A stretch of DNA of 64,000 nt from Streptomyces sp. FIT100. GTDB lineage: Bacteria; Actinomycetota; Actinomycetes; Streptomycetales; Streptomycetaceae. Where the stretch lies: the NCBI RefSeq assembly GCF_024584805.1, contig NZ_CP075715.1, positions 4,642,526 through 4,706,525 of the forward strand, read 5' to 3'. Below are positions 36,363 to 44,387 of the stretch, piece by piece. Both the position numbers and the translations under genes were made by a program. Every line of letters starts with the position of its first letter. The first letter of the stretch is position 1. Below the pieces are notes generated by a model, which worked only from the letters and a program-made list of their open reading frames with translations, searched no databases and was not told where the DNA came from.

Positions 36363-37258
36363 GCCGCCACCGTCCTCGGACGCCGGGCTCCGGCCCGCAG
36401 GCCGGAGTTGATCGTGCGCTGGGCCTCTCGCTCGCCCTGGCCGACTTGGAGGGCGGCGGTCAGGAGCCAGCCCGTCACGTCGGCATCGCTCAGCTCTCCC
36501 CCGGCGACGAGCTGTCCGAGGGCGACGGATGCGATGTAGAGCGCGTTGTTGTGCTGGTTCGGGCCGGAGCGGGTGACTCGCTCCACTTCCCCGTTGACCG
36601 CGGATCGCAGGAAGGCGCTGCGCCGGCCGCGTCCGGCGAGGGCAACCCTGATTGGCTTCTGTGGGGGCAAGGGGGCAGGGCGCAGCAGTTCGGCGAGCCA
36701 GGGCGGCAGGGGCGCCACGGGGCCGTTGTGGGTGACCCTGTAGCGGCGTCCGTCGAAGGTGCTACCCGCGCCGACGACGAGGCCGCCGACGGCGCGGGTG
36801 TCGACCTTCCAGCCCAGTCCGCGGGCACTGTCCCCGGCGGTGTTGCGCAGGGGCTGGCCCTCCGGGGCGGCGAAGTACAGGTGGGTGCCGCCGCTCCACG
36901 TACGCACCGTGTACGTGTCGGTCGGGAAAGGCTGACCGTGGCGCTCGCAGAGCACTGCGAGCACGTCGGCCCCGTCCGTGACGCCGTACTCGGCCCAAGC
37001 CGCCGGCGGGACGTCGTCGGGGTGCTTCGGCCGGTCCAGGTCGACGACAACCAAACCGGAGGGTCCGGCGGCGACGCCGATGTTGTACGGGGCGTGTGCC
37101 CAGCAGCGGCCGATGCGCTCGCTGTCGCTGGTGGCGCGCGGCTCCCAGTCGCGCAGTGCTGGGCGCTTGTCGCCGGGCACGAGGGGGAAGATGTGCCAGC
37201 CGCGCTCAGCAGCGGTGAGGGCTGCGGTGAGCAGCGCGTGGGGCTGGTCATGAGTCAT
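36359..37258 (-). CDS. Bifunctional DNA primase/polymerase (prim-pol)
   Basis: 299 aa. N-terminal AEP-type prim-pol domain with catalytic acids D73 and D75 (LVVVDLDRPKHP), GTHLYFAAPEG and KVDTRAVGGLVVGAGS. Synthesises primers and possibly DNA during element replication. The C-terminal about 100 residues form a helical accessory region. Coupled to repA by ATGA. It starts 41 bp after a conserved hairpin in its leader. Confidence 0.93.
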   Translation of the reverse strand: MTHDQPHALLTAALTAAERGWHIFPLVPGDKRPALRDWEPRATSDSERIGRCWAHAPYNIGVAAGPSGLVVVDLDRPKHPDDVPPAAWAEYGVTDGADVLAVLCERHGQPFPTDTYTVRTWSGGTHLYFAAPEGQPLRNTAGDSARGLGWKVDTRAVGGLVVGAGSTFDGRRYRVTHNGPVAPLPPWLAELLRPAPLPPQKPIRVALAGRGRRSAFLRSAVNGEVERVTRSGPNQHNNALYIASVALGQLVAGGELSDADVTGWLLTAALQVGQGEREAQRTINSGLRAGARRPRTVAA

Positions 37259-37298
37259 GCTGTAGGTCTCCTGTCTGTCTTCGGACGGGTAGGGAGAA

Positions 37299-37341
37299 CC
37301 GCGGCGGCGGGCGACCTTGCTGGGGAGTCCCGCCGCCGCGG
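37299..37341 (-). promoter_or_regulatory. Conserved leader hairpin, copy 1
   Basis: Perfect 13-bp GC stem (37299-37311 with 37329-37341) around a 17-nt loop, upstream of the prim-pol gene. Loop and stem recur at 44007-44049 in the same orientation before another element operon. Could be an attenuator, a protein-binding RNA or a terminator of the preceding unit. Confidence 0.75.
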
Positions 37342-37346
37342 CGTTG

Positions 37347-37811
37347 CTACTGGTGCTTGGCCCAGCGGGCGTACTCGCGGCGGACGTAGTGACGCGGGTC
37401 GCAGATCACGGCCGCGTCGTCCACATCCATGAGCCGCTGGGCGGCCTTGGTGGCCACCTCGGCCGCGTCGCCGTGGATGCCGGCGGCTTCGTCGGCGAGG
37501 GCGATGCGGTCGAGGACGGCGGCCTTGCGGAGCCAGAACTCCCGCCCGAGCCGCGCGCCGAACGGCTTGTCGGCGGCCGTGCGGGCGGTCCATCCGATCT
37601 CGCTGACGATGCTCGGGGCGAGCACGTATGCCGCATCCGGCGTCGGCCACGGCTCCGGCTCGGGGCGGTGGTCGGCGGTGAAGTACAGCCGGATGCGCTG
37701 GCCGTCGCGAGTGGCGTGCTCGCGTACGGGCCCGGTGGTGAACGCGTCCGCGAGGGTCTTGCTCACGCGGTCGCGGTCGTCCGCGTCGCAGATGATGCGG
37801 ATCTCGAACAT
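37347..37811 (-). CDS. AICE hypothetical protein, 154 aa
   Basis: Starts at the ATG at 37811 with AGAGGACAG upstream. The sequence begins MFEIRIICDADDRDRV, a short beta strand followed by a charged helix. The middle is Pro-rich (PEPEPWPTPDAAYVLAP) and the C-terminus helical and Ala/Asp-rich (AAQRLMDVDDAAV). No recognised domain. Sits just before the repeated leader hairpin, suggesting it ends the upstream transcript. Confidence 0.75.
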   Translation of the reverse strand: MFEIRIICDADDRDRVSKTLADAFTTGPVREHATRDGQRIRLYFTADHRPEPEPWPTPDAAYVLAPSIVSEIGWTARTAADKPFGARLGREFWLRKAAVLDRIALADEAAGIHGDAAEVATKAAQRLMDVDDAAVICDPRHYVRREYARWAKHQ

Positions 37812-37827
37812 GGCTGTCCTCTCGGGT

Positions 37828-38076
37828 CTATGCCGCGTTACGACGGTGGGCGGGGAAGTCGATGACGGTTGCGAGCCGGACCTGCTCGGCCGCGGGCTGC
37901 GGGGCCGGTTCGCCGCCGGTCGGCGGCGGCTGGGAGCCCGTGGCCCGGTTGGCGTCGAGTGCGGCGGCCAGGGCGTCATCGGCCCTCCGGGATGCCCGGT
38001 GTCCGGCGAGGCAGACCGCGGTGACGATGGCGCCCGGGGTGAGCAGCACCGTGGCGGCGATGAGTTCGGCGTTCAC
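37828..38076 (-). CDS. Small AICE membrane protein, 82 aa
   Basis: GTG start at 38076 with GGGAGGG seven bases upstream, overlapping the preceding stop. One N-terminal membrane helix (LIAATVLLTPGAIVTAVCLAG), then a cytoplasmic Ala/Pro-rich segment ending VIDFPAHRRNAA. Function unknown. Confidence 0.7.
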   Translation of the reverse strand: MNAELIAATVLLTPGAIVTAVCLAGHRASRRADDALAAALDANRATGSQPPPTGGEPAPQPAAEQVRLATVIDFPAHRRNAA

Positions 38077-38273
38077 GCCGCATCCCTCCCGACGGTGGCG
38101 AGCAGCTCGGGGAGTGAGCCGCCGAGGACGGTGAGGCGGTGCTCGATGGCCTGCCATGAGGTGGGGTCGATGCTCATGAGTGCGGCGGCGGCCGCCTGGA
38201 GGTCGCCGCGGGCGGTGGCCTCCAGGGCGGTGCGCAGTTCGCCGGCGGCCATGAGCGTGATCGGTTCGGTCAT
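38073..38273 (-). CDS. Small AICE protein, 66 aa
   Basis: Starts MTEPITLMAAGELRTALEAT. Predicted all-helical with Ala-rich amphipathic repeats (RGDLQAAAAALMSIDP); no known domain. GTGA overlap with the next gene and 13 bp from the previous stop make it part of the small-protein operon. Confidence 0.72.
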   Translation of the reverse strand: MTEPITLMAAGELRTALEATARGDLQAAAAALMSIDPTSWQAIEHRLTVLGGSLPELLATVGRDAA

Positions 38274-38286
38274 GGTGGTGTGCTCC

Positions 38287-38475
38287 TCAGAGGTTGCCGA
38301 GGGCGTTGATGACGGCGGTGGCGAGTTCGTTGATGGGTCCGGAGGCGCCGGTGGAGGCGAGGAAGAAGCCGAACCCGGCGGCGGTGAACGCGCTGCCGTA
38401 GCCGAGGGAGTTGGAGCGCAGGAGGAAGAACAGGACGAGCCCGAACAGGGCGACGAGGGAGACGGTGACGACCAC
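38287..38475 (-). CDS. Small AICE membrane protein, 62 aa
   Basis: GTG start at 38475 with AAGGAG nine bases upstream; the longer frame upstream is unlikely. Two hydrophobic helices (VSLVALFGLVLFFLLRSN and AAGFGFFLASTG) and a short polar tail ending VINALGNL. Similar two-helix proteins occur in spread (spd) loci; role here unknown. Confidence 0.72.
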   Translation of the reverse strand: MVVTVSLVALFGLVLFFLLRSNSLGYGSAFTAAGFGFFLASTGASGPINELATAVINALGNL

Positions 38476-38638
38476 GGCGGGGAACTCCTTTGACGGTGTG
38501 GCGGGGTGGCTGGCTAAACTTCGGGCACCCTCGGGTGCTGGCAAGCTCGTGGGAATGGCCGACGGTTGCGCCCACCTAGCTCCTGCAAAGAGCGGGGTAC
38601 GTCTCATGACGGGCACCGTCGGCCGCTTCGTGTCCGGG

Positions 38639-38890
38639 TCAGCGGGTGCCGTCGCGGTGGATGCGCGCGGCGACGTTGAACAGGTGGCGGCCGGTGCGTA
38701 TGCGTTTGCCGGTGGCCTTGCAGCGGCGGCAGTCCTTGCCGCGCTTCATGCGGCCCTTGCGGTCGTGCTTCATCTCGAAGCCCCAGCCGCGGCACTTGCG
38801 GCAGGGTCCGAACGGCACGGCCGCACATAGCCCGCCGTAACAGAACGTGACGGCGAGTAGGCAGGCGATAGCGAACAGGGCAGGGGTCAT
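38639..38890 (-). CDS. Membrane-anchored zinc-ribbon protein of the AICE, 83 aa
   Basis: One N-terminal membrane helix (LFAIACLLAVTFCYGGL), then CRKCRGWG and CRRCKATG, two CxxCxxxG repeats like the DnaJ zinc finger, in a very basic context. A common small gene of Streptomyces conjugative elements; possible partner of TraB. First gene downstream of traB after the palindrome cluster. Confidence 0.8.
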   Translation of the reverse strand: MTPALFAIACLLAVTFCYGGLCAAVPFGPCRKCRGWGFEMKHDRKGRMKRGKDCRRCKATGKRIRTGRHLFNVAARIHRDGTR

Positions 38891-38932
38891 GACGGGCCCT
38901 CCCAGGCGGGTTTCCGGGGTTTTCGCAGGTGG

Positions 38933-39020
38933 GCCGCTATGCGCTAGCGGCCTGATCAGATGGGGTGTGGGCCGCTATCGGGGCTGCTATCGATAGCAGG
39001 GCGTCCCGCTATCGATAGCG
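38933..39020. repeat. Palindrome cluster just after traB (GCTATCGATAGC type)
   Basis: CTGCTATCGATAGCAG (38984-38999) and CGCTATCGATAGCG (39007-39020) are perfect palindromes; GCCGCTA-N5-TAGCGGC lies at 38933-38951; GCTATCG also at 38974. Location directly downstream of the translocase gene is where cis-acting transfer loci (clt) sit in related plasmids. Confidence 0.8.
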
Positions 39021-39031
39021 CCCCCGGGTAG

Positions 39032-41278
39032 TCAGCCCGCGTCCCGATTCTGGTTACGTTCCGCTACCGCAGCAGCGATGTCGGCACGCTTGATGCCGCG
39101 CTTGTTGACGAACTTGCCGTCGATGCGGCGCCCGACCTGCCCGACCGGGATGCCGTAGGGCTTGAGCACGGCGGTCAGGTGCGCGGTCTGCTCCTCACCC
39201 GACATCTGCGCCCACTCGCCGTAGGTTTCGGGCCGCAGCTCCGCGAGCCGTTCGACGACTGTTTCGTTCCACACCTTGGCTTCCTTCTCGGGGATGACCG
39301 CGAGAACGTCCGCCAGCAGCGTCGATGTGGTGGCGTCGACCGGTTCGAAGACCTCCCCGAGCGCGTGGCCGGAGAGGGTGCCGGCCGCTTCGCGTGTCCT
39401 GCGGGCGCGCAGTGCGATGCGTTCGGCGGTCGGGGCGTCCACGTAGACGCTGCGGATAATCCGGGCATCGGAGCCGTCGCCGACGAAGTAGGCAATGCCC
39501 TTGTCGGCCCAGGCGAACATGGTCGCGCGCACGCCGCGCTTGTGGGCGCCGGTGCCCAGCACCATGTCGTTGGCGGTGTGGTCCATGACCTTCATGCACA
39601 GCCGCACACCGGCGTTGGCGCTGATGCCGGTGGGCAGCGACTTCGCGTCCGGCCGCTGGGTGGCGAGCAGGAGCACGATGCCGGTGGCGGGGCCGCGCTT
39701 GACCAGGTCGGTGCAGATCGCCTCGAACTCCTTGCCGTACTCGTGGTGCTCGAACCACACCTGGCACTCGTCCACGCAGATCACGATCGGGTGCAGGCCA
39801 AGGCTCGGCTTGGAGGCGAGTTCGCTGGTCACCTTGGACTCCGGGCAGATGTCCCGGGGCAGGGAGCGGATCACCTTCGCGCGGCGGCGCAGTTCCTCGC
39901 GGATTTCCCGCATGTCGGCGATGGCGTACTCGATGTCCTCGTCCTCTTCACCGGCCCGGTGGCGGTGGGAGACCGCTTCGCCGACCGGGTCGAGGTCGCC
40001 GGTGCCCTTGAGGTCGTAGGTGTGCAGCTCCGCTCGTGGGTCGAGCGCGGCGATCAGGGCGAACAGGCGCAGCAGGAACGTCTTGCCCATGCGCGGGATC
40101 GCGCCGATGATGCCGGCGATGTACATGAACGTCAGGCCCACCCACCGTCCGCGCTGGTCGGTGGAGAAGTCGACCGGCTTGAACAAGTCCACGCTGCCTG
40201 CCTTGAGCAGCGGCCATGCGGGCTGCTTGGCCTTGTTCATGTCCTGATCGCCGACCCACAGCACCAGATGGCCGGTGTGCTCATCCGGCACCGCTTCGGG
40301 CCACACACAGCCCAGCGGGCGGCGCAATCCAGAGGCGAGGCGGTCACGGCGCTCGATGATGTCGGTGACCGTCACGCCGTAGGGGAGGTTGCCCTCCGCA
40401 CGCCAGCCCGGCCCGTCCCGGGTGATCGGGGCGGTGAATTCAAACCCCTCCTTCCCCTTGGACTGGGCCTGATTGATCGCCGGAATGCCCAGGGCCCCGA
40501 GGGCGCGCAGCACGATGTCACTGGTCAGCTTCATCGCCTTCGGCAGCTCCACCGCCCGGTGAATCACCGGCGCATCCGCCTGCCGGCCCTTGAACCCCAG
40601 TGCCATCACCAGCGCTGACACTGAGAGGGCCTGAAGCCAACCCGGGGCGAGCACGTAGATGGCAAGCGCAGCCCCGAGCCCGACGAACATGGCCAGCACC
40701 GTGATCAGGGTGCGGAGTCGGACGCGTCCGTCGCGCTGCCGGGACAGCTTCAGGTAGTCGGCCGCATCCTCCCGCCGCACGGCGGCGAGCCGGACTGGCT
40801 CTCCCTCGCGGTCGGCGACCCACCGCATCGTCCCGCCGACGACCCGGGCGGCACCGGTCGGGGCCTGAAGGGTCAAGCGGGCGGCGTAGACCGGTGCGCG
40901 CAGCGCGTGATACCCGGCCGCGTGCGCGTAGTGCCGCGCCACCCAGGACGCGGCAGTCTTCAGCTCCGCCATCGACCGCAGCCACACCGGGATGACATCC
41001 CTGCGGCGGGCACCCATCAGCCGACCCAGATACCCCGGACCGGCAGCCGTCGGAGTCGGCTGGTCGACCATCACCACCTTCGTTGGGTCGCCCGACGGTT
41101 CCGGGATCGAGTCGGCCGACGGGTCGGCGATCGGGTCGGTGTACGAGTCGCCCGACCCGTGGCGGGCCGACCGCGCCTTGCTCAGGTCGACCACATCCGC
41201 GCCCGAGTCGGGCCCGGAGTCGGCGGCCATGTCGGCTTCGAGCCGGTTGAACAGTTCGTTCTCATCGTCGTGATTCAC
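39032..41278 (-). CDS. traB: FtsK/SpoIIIE-type conjugal DNA translocase TraB
   Basis: 748 aa. N-terminal acidic region with SADS/DPSAD-type repeats, membrane segment at about 187-226, motor domain with Walker A GAIPRMGKT (392-400) and Walker B IVICVDE (to 504), and a C-terminal winged helix (GVGRRIDGKF-like, VGQVGRRIDG) that would recognise a clt site. Such proteins alone move double-stranded DNA between Streptomyces mycelia. It has its own terminator-like hairpin upstream. Confidence 0.93.
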   Translation of the reverse strand: MNHDDENELFNRLEADMAADSGPDSGADVVDLSKARSARHGSGDSYTDPIADPSADSIPEPSGDPTKVVMVDQPTPTAAGPGYLGRLMGARRRDVIPVWLRSMAELKTAASWVARHYAHAAGYHALRAPVYAARLTLQAPTGAARVVGGTMRWVADREGEPVRLAAVRREDAADYLKLSRQRDGRVRLRTLITVLAMFVGLGAALAIYVLAPGWLQALSVSALVMALGFKGRQADAPVIHRAVELPKAMKLTSDIVLRALGALGIPAINQAQSKGKEGFEFTAPITRDGPGWRAEGNLPYGVTVTDIIERRDRLASGLRRPLGCVWPEAVPDEHTGHLVLWVGDQDMNKAKQPAWPLLKAGSVDLFKPVDFSTDQRGRWVGLTFMYIAGIIGAIPRMGKTFLLRLFALIAALDPRAELHTYDLKGTGDLDPVGEAVSHRHRAGEEDEDIEYAIADMREIREELRRRAKVIRSLPRDICPESKVTSELASKPSLGLHPIVICVDECQVWFEHHEYGKEFEAICTDLVKRGPATGIVLLLATQRPDAKSLPTGISANAGVRLCMKVMDHTANDMVLGTGAHKRGVRATMFAWADKGIAYFVGDGSDARIIRSVYVDAPTAERIALRARRTREAAGTLSGHALGEVFEPVDATTSTLLADVLAVIPEKEAKVWNETVVERLAELRPETYGEWAQMSGEEQTAHLTAVLKPYGIPVGQVGRRIDGKFVNKRGIKRADIAAAVAERNQNRDAG

Positions 41279-41311
41279 TGAACGTTCCTCCCTGGGAACG
41301 GGGTTAGGGGT

Positions 41312-41350
41312 GGGCCCGGACGGCGCTTTCGTCGGCAGGCGTCCGGGCCC
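41312..41350 (-). terminator. Hairpin between small gene and traB
   Basis: Perfect 11-bp stem GGGCCCGGACG/CGTCCGGGCCC with a 17-nt loop. It separates traB from the upstream transfer genes and may stop or attenuate read-through. Confidence 0.7.
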
Positions 41351-41389
41351 TCTGAGGTGTGTCGGGCAGTGCCCTCGGACCGGTCAGGT

Positions 41390-41662
41390 TCAGAGGTCCG
41401 TGAGGGCCTTGGTGGGGATCTCGTAGATGTCGGTGACGGAGTCGACGTCGCGCCACCGGTCGCGGCCGAACTGGACGTGCGCGACGTGGACGTTGTTGCC
41501 GTCGCGGTCCGTCGTCTCGAAGACGCGGACGACCGCGGCGCTGCGGCGGGCCCGACGGATGATCTGGCGGGCGGTGTCGACCCTCAGCCGCTCCGGGCGG
41601 TAGGCCACCGTGCGGGTGTCGTCAGTACGGCGCATCAGGGTGTGCAGAAGGACGGGACGCAT
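41390..41662 (-). CDS. AICE hypothetical protein, 90 aa
   Basis: ATG at 41662 preceded by GAGGAGC. Starts MRPVLLHTLMRRTDD; contains ARQIIRRARRSAAVVRVFET and a beta-rich C-terminus (VHVAHVQFGRDRWRDVDSVT). No domain recognised. Lies between the zinc-finger gene and traB. Confidence 0.75.
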   Translation of the reverse strand: MRPVLLHTLMRRTDDTRTVAYRPERLRVDTARQIIRRARRSAAVVRVFETTDRDGNNVHVAHVQFGRDRWRDVDSVTDIYEIPTKALTDL

Positions 41663-41685
41663 GCTGTGCTCCTCAAGAGTCGGTT

Positions 41686-42072
41686 TCAGGCGGCGCGCTG
41701 TTCCTCGGGGTAGGCGCAGGTAACGCAGGTGCCGAGCGTGGGCGGAATGACGTATCCGGCATCGCGCCGGCAGGCCGGGCAGGTGCGGCGGGCGAGCATC
41801 GCCAGGGCGAGCGCACCCCACTTGCGCGACGTCATCGGCCGCACCGGCTTCGCCAGGTCGACCCGGTAGAGGTGGGCGACCATGACCCCGGACTTGCGGC
41901 GGGGCGAGCGGCGCATGAGCTGCGCGGCGACCGGTTGTCCGCCGGGCCGCAGCCCGCGGGCGCGGAGCTGACGGCGGGTGGCGTAGCCCTCCGGTGCGAG
42001 GCGCCACGGGTAGGTGGGGATGCCGTAGCGGGCACCGGTCGGGTCGTAGCACCGGCCGTACGTGGGCGACAT
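41686..42072 (-). CDS. Zinc-binding AICE protein (RRQLRARGLRPGGQ type), 128 aa
   Basis: The middle motif ATRRQLRARGLRPGGQPVAAQ is frequently seen in Streptomyces mobile-element proteins. The C-terminus has CPACRRDAGY and CVTCAY, four cysteines for one zinc. Start codon overlaps the stop of the GGDEF gene, so it is co-translated. Function unknown. Confidence 0.8.
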   Translation of the reverse strand: MSPTYGRCYDPTGARYGIPTYPWRLAPEGYATRRQLRARGLRPGGQPVAAQLMRRSPRRKSGVMVAHLYRVDLAKPVRPMTSRKWGALALAMLARRTCPACRRDAGYVIPPTLGTCVTCAYPEEQRAA

Positions 42073-42725
42073 CAGGCGGCCCTCCCCACCAGTGGCGGGG
42101 CGGTGCGGGCGCCGCGGCGACCGGAGCGGCGGCCGGTGACCGTGGCGAACAGCCTGCCGAGCCCCGCGCGGCGGACGCCGGCGCGGCCCTGCTTCGCCGC
42201 GTACATCGCCTCATCCGCCCGCCCCAACAGGCTGGAGAGGTCCTCGCCGGGGAAGTCCTCGGCCCGCACCCAGCCCAAAGAGACCGTGGTGCGTACCGCC
42301 GGGGGCTGTCCGTCGACGGGTCGGGCGAGCACGCCGTGGAGTACGGCGAGCAGATCGCCTACGGTGCCGCGGGTGTCGAGGATGACCGCGGCGAACTCAT
42401 CGCCCCCGAGCCGTCCCACGACGCCATCGGCGCCGACGTAGTGGGCGAGCCGGGCCGCGGTCGCCTTCAGGAGCGCGTCCCCGGCGGCGTGGCCGTGGCT
42501 GTCATTGATGTGCTTGAAGCGGTCCACGTCCGCGAGGACCACCACCGCCCGCGGATCGCGCAGCAGGACGGTTGCGCGGCGGGTGAAGCCGTCCCGGGTC
42601 CACAGACCAGTGAGCGGGTCGCGGCGGGCGGTGCGCAGGCGACGACGCAGAAGCCGGGCGTGCACAGCCCATCCGGCCGCCAGCGGCCCAGCAGCAACGA
42701 GTGCGGTTAACAGGGTGCTGCTCAT
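42072..42725 (-). CDS. GGDEF-domain diguanylate cyclase on the AICE
   Basis: 217 aa. Short hydrophobic N-terminus (TLLTALVAAGPLAAGWAV), then a complete GGDEF domain: DPLTGLWTRDGF, ADVDRFKHINDSHGH and the active-site GGDEF at 107-111. No RxxD inhibitory site precedes it. It would make cyclic di-GMP, which controls development in Streptomyces. Overlaps spdB and the zinc-protein gene, embedding it in the transfer operon. Confidence 0.92.
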   Translation of the reverse strand: MSSTLLTALVAAGPLAAGWAVHARLLRRRLRTARRDPLTGLWTRDGFTRRATVLLRDPRAVVVLADVDRFKHINDSHGHAAGDALLKATAARLAHYVGADGVVGRLGGDEFAAVILDTRGTVGDLLAVLHGVLARPVDGQPPAVRTTVSLGWVRAEDFPGEDLSSLLGRADEAMYAAKQGRAGVRRAGLGRLFATVTGRRSGRRGARTAPPLVGRAA

Positions 42726-43684
42726 GCCGCCGCCCCCTCCAACTCGACGGGGCGCCGGCCACCGGCCCGCTCGGCGAGCAGTGCATCGCGCACGGTGCGG
42801 GAGTTGGCTGCCGAGCAGTGCAGCGCAGTGCGGATCTTCTCGGCGTTGATCTCAGCATCCGACCATCCGGCGGTGACTTCCCGCGCTGCGGTCAGCAGCT
42901 CCGCCGCCGTACGGGACGCCTTCGGGCTCGGCTTCCGGCCCCGGCTCCGGCCACGCGGCTTGGGCGCCTCGCCCTTCGGCGCCTCGGGCTGGGGCTCGGG
43001 GGCGGGGTCGACGTCGACCGCGGCCGGGGCGAGATCCCCGAGCTTGAGCAGCACGCGGGTGCGGTGCGGGGTGTGCTTGCGCCACCGGCGCCCATACACC
43101 TCGCGCAGCTCCGCCCGGGCAAGCTGCCGCTCCTTCTCCCGCGCCAGTGCCTCGGTGTAAGAGGTGATCTCCCACAGCGTCATCCGCCGCCACAGGGAGA
43201 AGGTGGAGGGGAAGGCGAGCAGCCACCGAGCGAAACGGATCTTGTCCATCCGCCGGCCGGTCGCAGCCCCGATCCGTACGGCGTAGATGTGGGCGCCGAT
43301 CTCGGAGAACACCACCCACAGCAGCGGCATCGTGCCGTGGGCCACCTTCGCCCACATGCCGTGTCCGGCGGCGACGTTCAGTCCGCAGGTCACCAAGGTG
43401 AGCGCCCAGGGCACGAATCGCACCCAGGTCAACGCCATGTCCATCCGGATCAGCAGCAGGTTGGCCACGGTGAACACCGGGATCGCCACGTCGATGCCGA
43501 CCGGCAGCATCCACGGCGAGGTGAACCCCCACTCCGCAGCGGCGGCCGAGACGGCATCGAACGACGACACCAGGCCCAGCGCGCCGACCCCGGCAGCGGC
43601 GAACGCGCCGACCCCGGCCAGGCCCATCTCCGGGCGGGTCAGCGGCGGCACCGCCGGCCGCTCGACGGTCTGCATGGTCGTCAT
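42722..43684 (-). CDS. DUF2637 spread protein (SpdB-like)
   Basis: 320 aa from the ATG at 43684. Four membrane helices within about 18-130 (LAGVGAFAAAGVGALGLVSS, WMLPVGIDVAIPVFTVANLL), then a charged cytoplasmic region with a Lys/Arg/Pro-rich linker and a C-terminal helix-turn-helix-like part (SDAEINAEKIRTALHCSAANSRTVRDALL). DUF2637 proteins assist plasmid spreading between hyphal compartments. ATGA overlap with the upstream small gene. Confidence 0.88.
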   Translation of the reverse strand: MTTMQTVERPAVPPLTRPEMGLAGVGAFAAAGVGALGLVSSFDAVSAAAAEWGFTSPWMLPVGIDVAIPVFTVANLLLIRMDMALTWVRFVPWALTLVTCGLNVAAGHGMWAKVAHGTMPLLWVVFSEIGAHIYAVRIGAATGRRMDKIRFARWLLAFPSTFSLWRRMTLWEITSYTEALAREKERQLARAELREVYGRRWRKHTPHRTRVLLKLGDLAPAAVDVDPAPEPQPEAPKGEAPKPRGRSRGRKPSPKASRTAAELLTAAREVTAGWSDAEINAEKIRTALHCSAANSRTVRDALLAERAGGRRPVELEGAAA

Positions 43685-43974
43685 GCCGCAGTTCCCTTCC
43701 GGGACCGCGTCCGCCGGACCGCCGGCCGGACCAACGGGACGACGTTGAACAGCTCCGGCGCGTAGGTCTCGATCGCCTCCGCGGCGATCCGGGAAACGTC
43801 GTCCGGCAGGGTCGGGTTGTCGGCGAGGATGTCGCGGGCCGCGTCCAGGCGGGCCGCGCGCTCTTCGTCCGTCTCGCCTTCGACCCCGAGCCACAGCTCC
43901 AGCGGGGTCCCAAGGGCCAATTCCACGAAGTCGTTGGCGGAGACCGCCTGATGGCCGCCGATGTACGTACGCAT
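43681..43974 (-). CDS. AICE hypothetical protein, 97 aa
   Basis: Starts MRTYIGGHQAVSANDFVELA with GGAG about 8 bases upstream. Helical, acidic first two thirds (GETDEERAARLDAARDIL) and a basic tail (RPAVRRTRSRKGTAA). First gene of the spdB-GGDEF-zinc operon; its leader carries the repeated hairpin and the region beyond is shared with the GntR promoter. Confidence 0.78.
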   Translation of the reverse strand: MRTYIGGHQAVSANDFVELALGTPLELWLGVEGETDEERAARLDAARDILADNPTLPDDVSRIAAEAIETYAPELFNVVPLVRPAVRRTRSRKGTAA

Positions 43975-44006
43975 CGATCACTCCTGAAGTCGAGTGGCAG
44001 GGAGAG

Positions 44007-44049
44007 CCGCGGCGGCAGGCGACCTTGCTGGGGAGTCCCGCCGCCGCGG
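44007..44049 (-). promoter_or_regulatory. Conserved leader hairpin, copy 2
   Basis: Same 17-nt loop and near-identical stem as 37299-37341 (10 bp, one A-C mismatch, 2 bp), 33 bp upstream of the first gene of the spread operon. Followed on the transcript by CTCTCCCTGCC as in copy 1 (TTCTCCCTACC). Confidence 0.75.
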
Positions 44050-44062
44050 CGGTGTCGTGCGT

Positions 44063-44138
44063 GCCCCGACCAGGAGTCGAACCCGGCCTACGACCATCAG
44101 GGCTGCGCGGACCTCACCGCGCTGGCCGCCTTTTCGGA
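44063..44138 (-). other. tRNA-like 3' half, degenerate
   Basis: Read on the minus strand it has a good T arm (CCGGG TTCGACT CCTGG) and an acceptor strand TCGGGGC plus A. A partly matching 5' strand CCTCCGA lies about 70 nt upstream. I could not fold a proper anticodon arm. Possibly a decayed element-borne tRNA. Confidence 0.35.
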
Positions 44139-44280
44139 GGAGGCGGCGGCCTCATTCGGCACGCTGTTGAGTTTTCAAGGAACGGACGCTTCCTTCGAGC
44201 CCGTTTCACGGGCCCTCCGGGCGCGGGTACTGCGGTCCTCTTCGCTTCGCCGATGCAGGCGAGTACTGAGGGTTGATCCA

Positions 44281-44369
44281 GATTGACTTAGGTCAATCCT
44301 TGAGTGAGGAAGTTACCCAGGTCAATCCGAGCCGTCAAGGGGGAGTGCGGAGAACTAAATTGACCTAGG
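44281..44369. promoter_or_regulatory. Operators for the GntR repressor
   Basis: GATTGAC-TTAG-GTCAATC (44281-44298) is a perfect 7-bp inverted repeat. A half site CAGGTCAATCC follows at about 44319-44329 and TTGACCTAGG at 44360-44369 next to a TACGCT -10-like box. Three related sites between the divergent spread operon and gntR. Confidence 0.75.
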
Positions 44370-44387
44370 CCGGTTACGCTCGAACCC

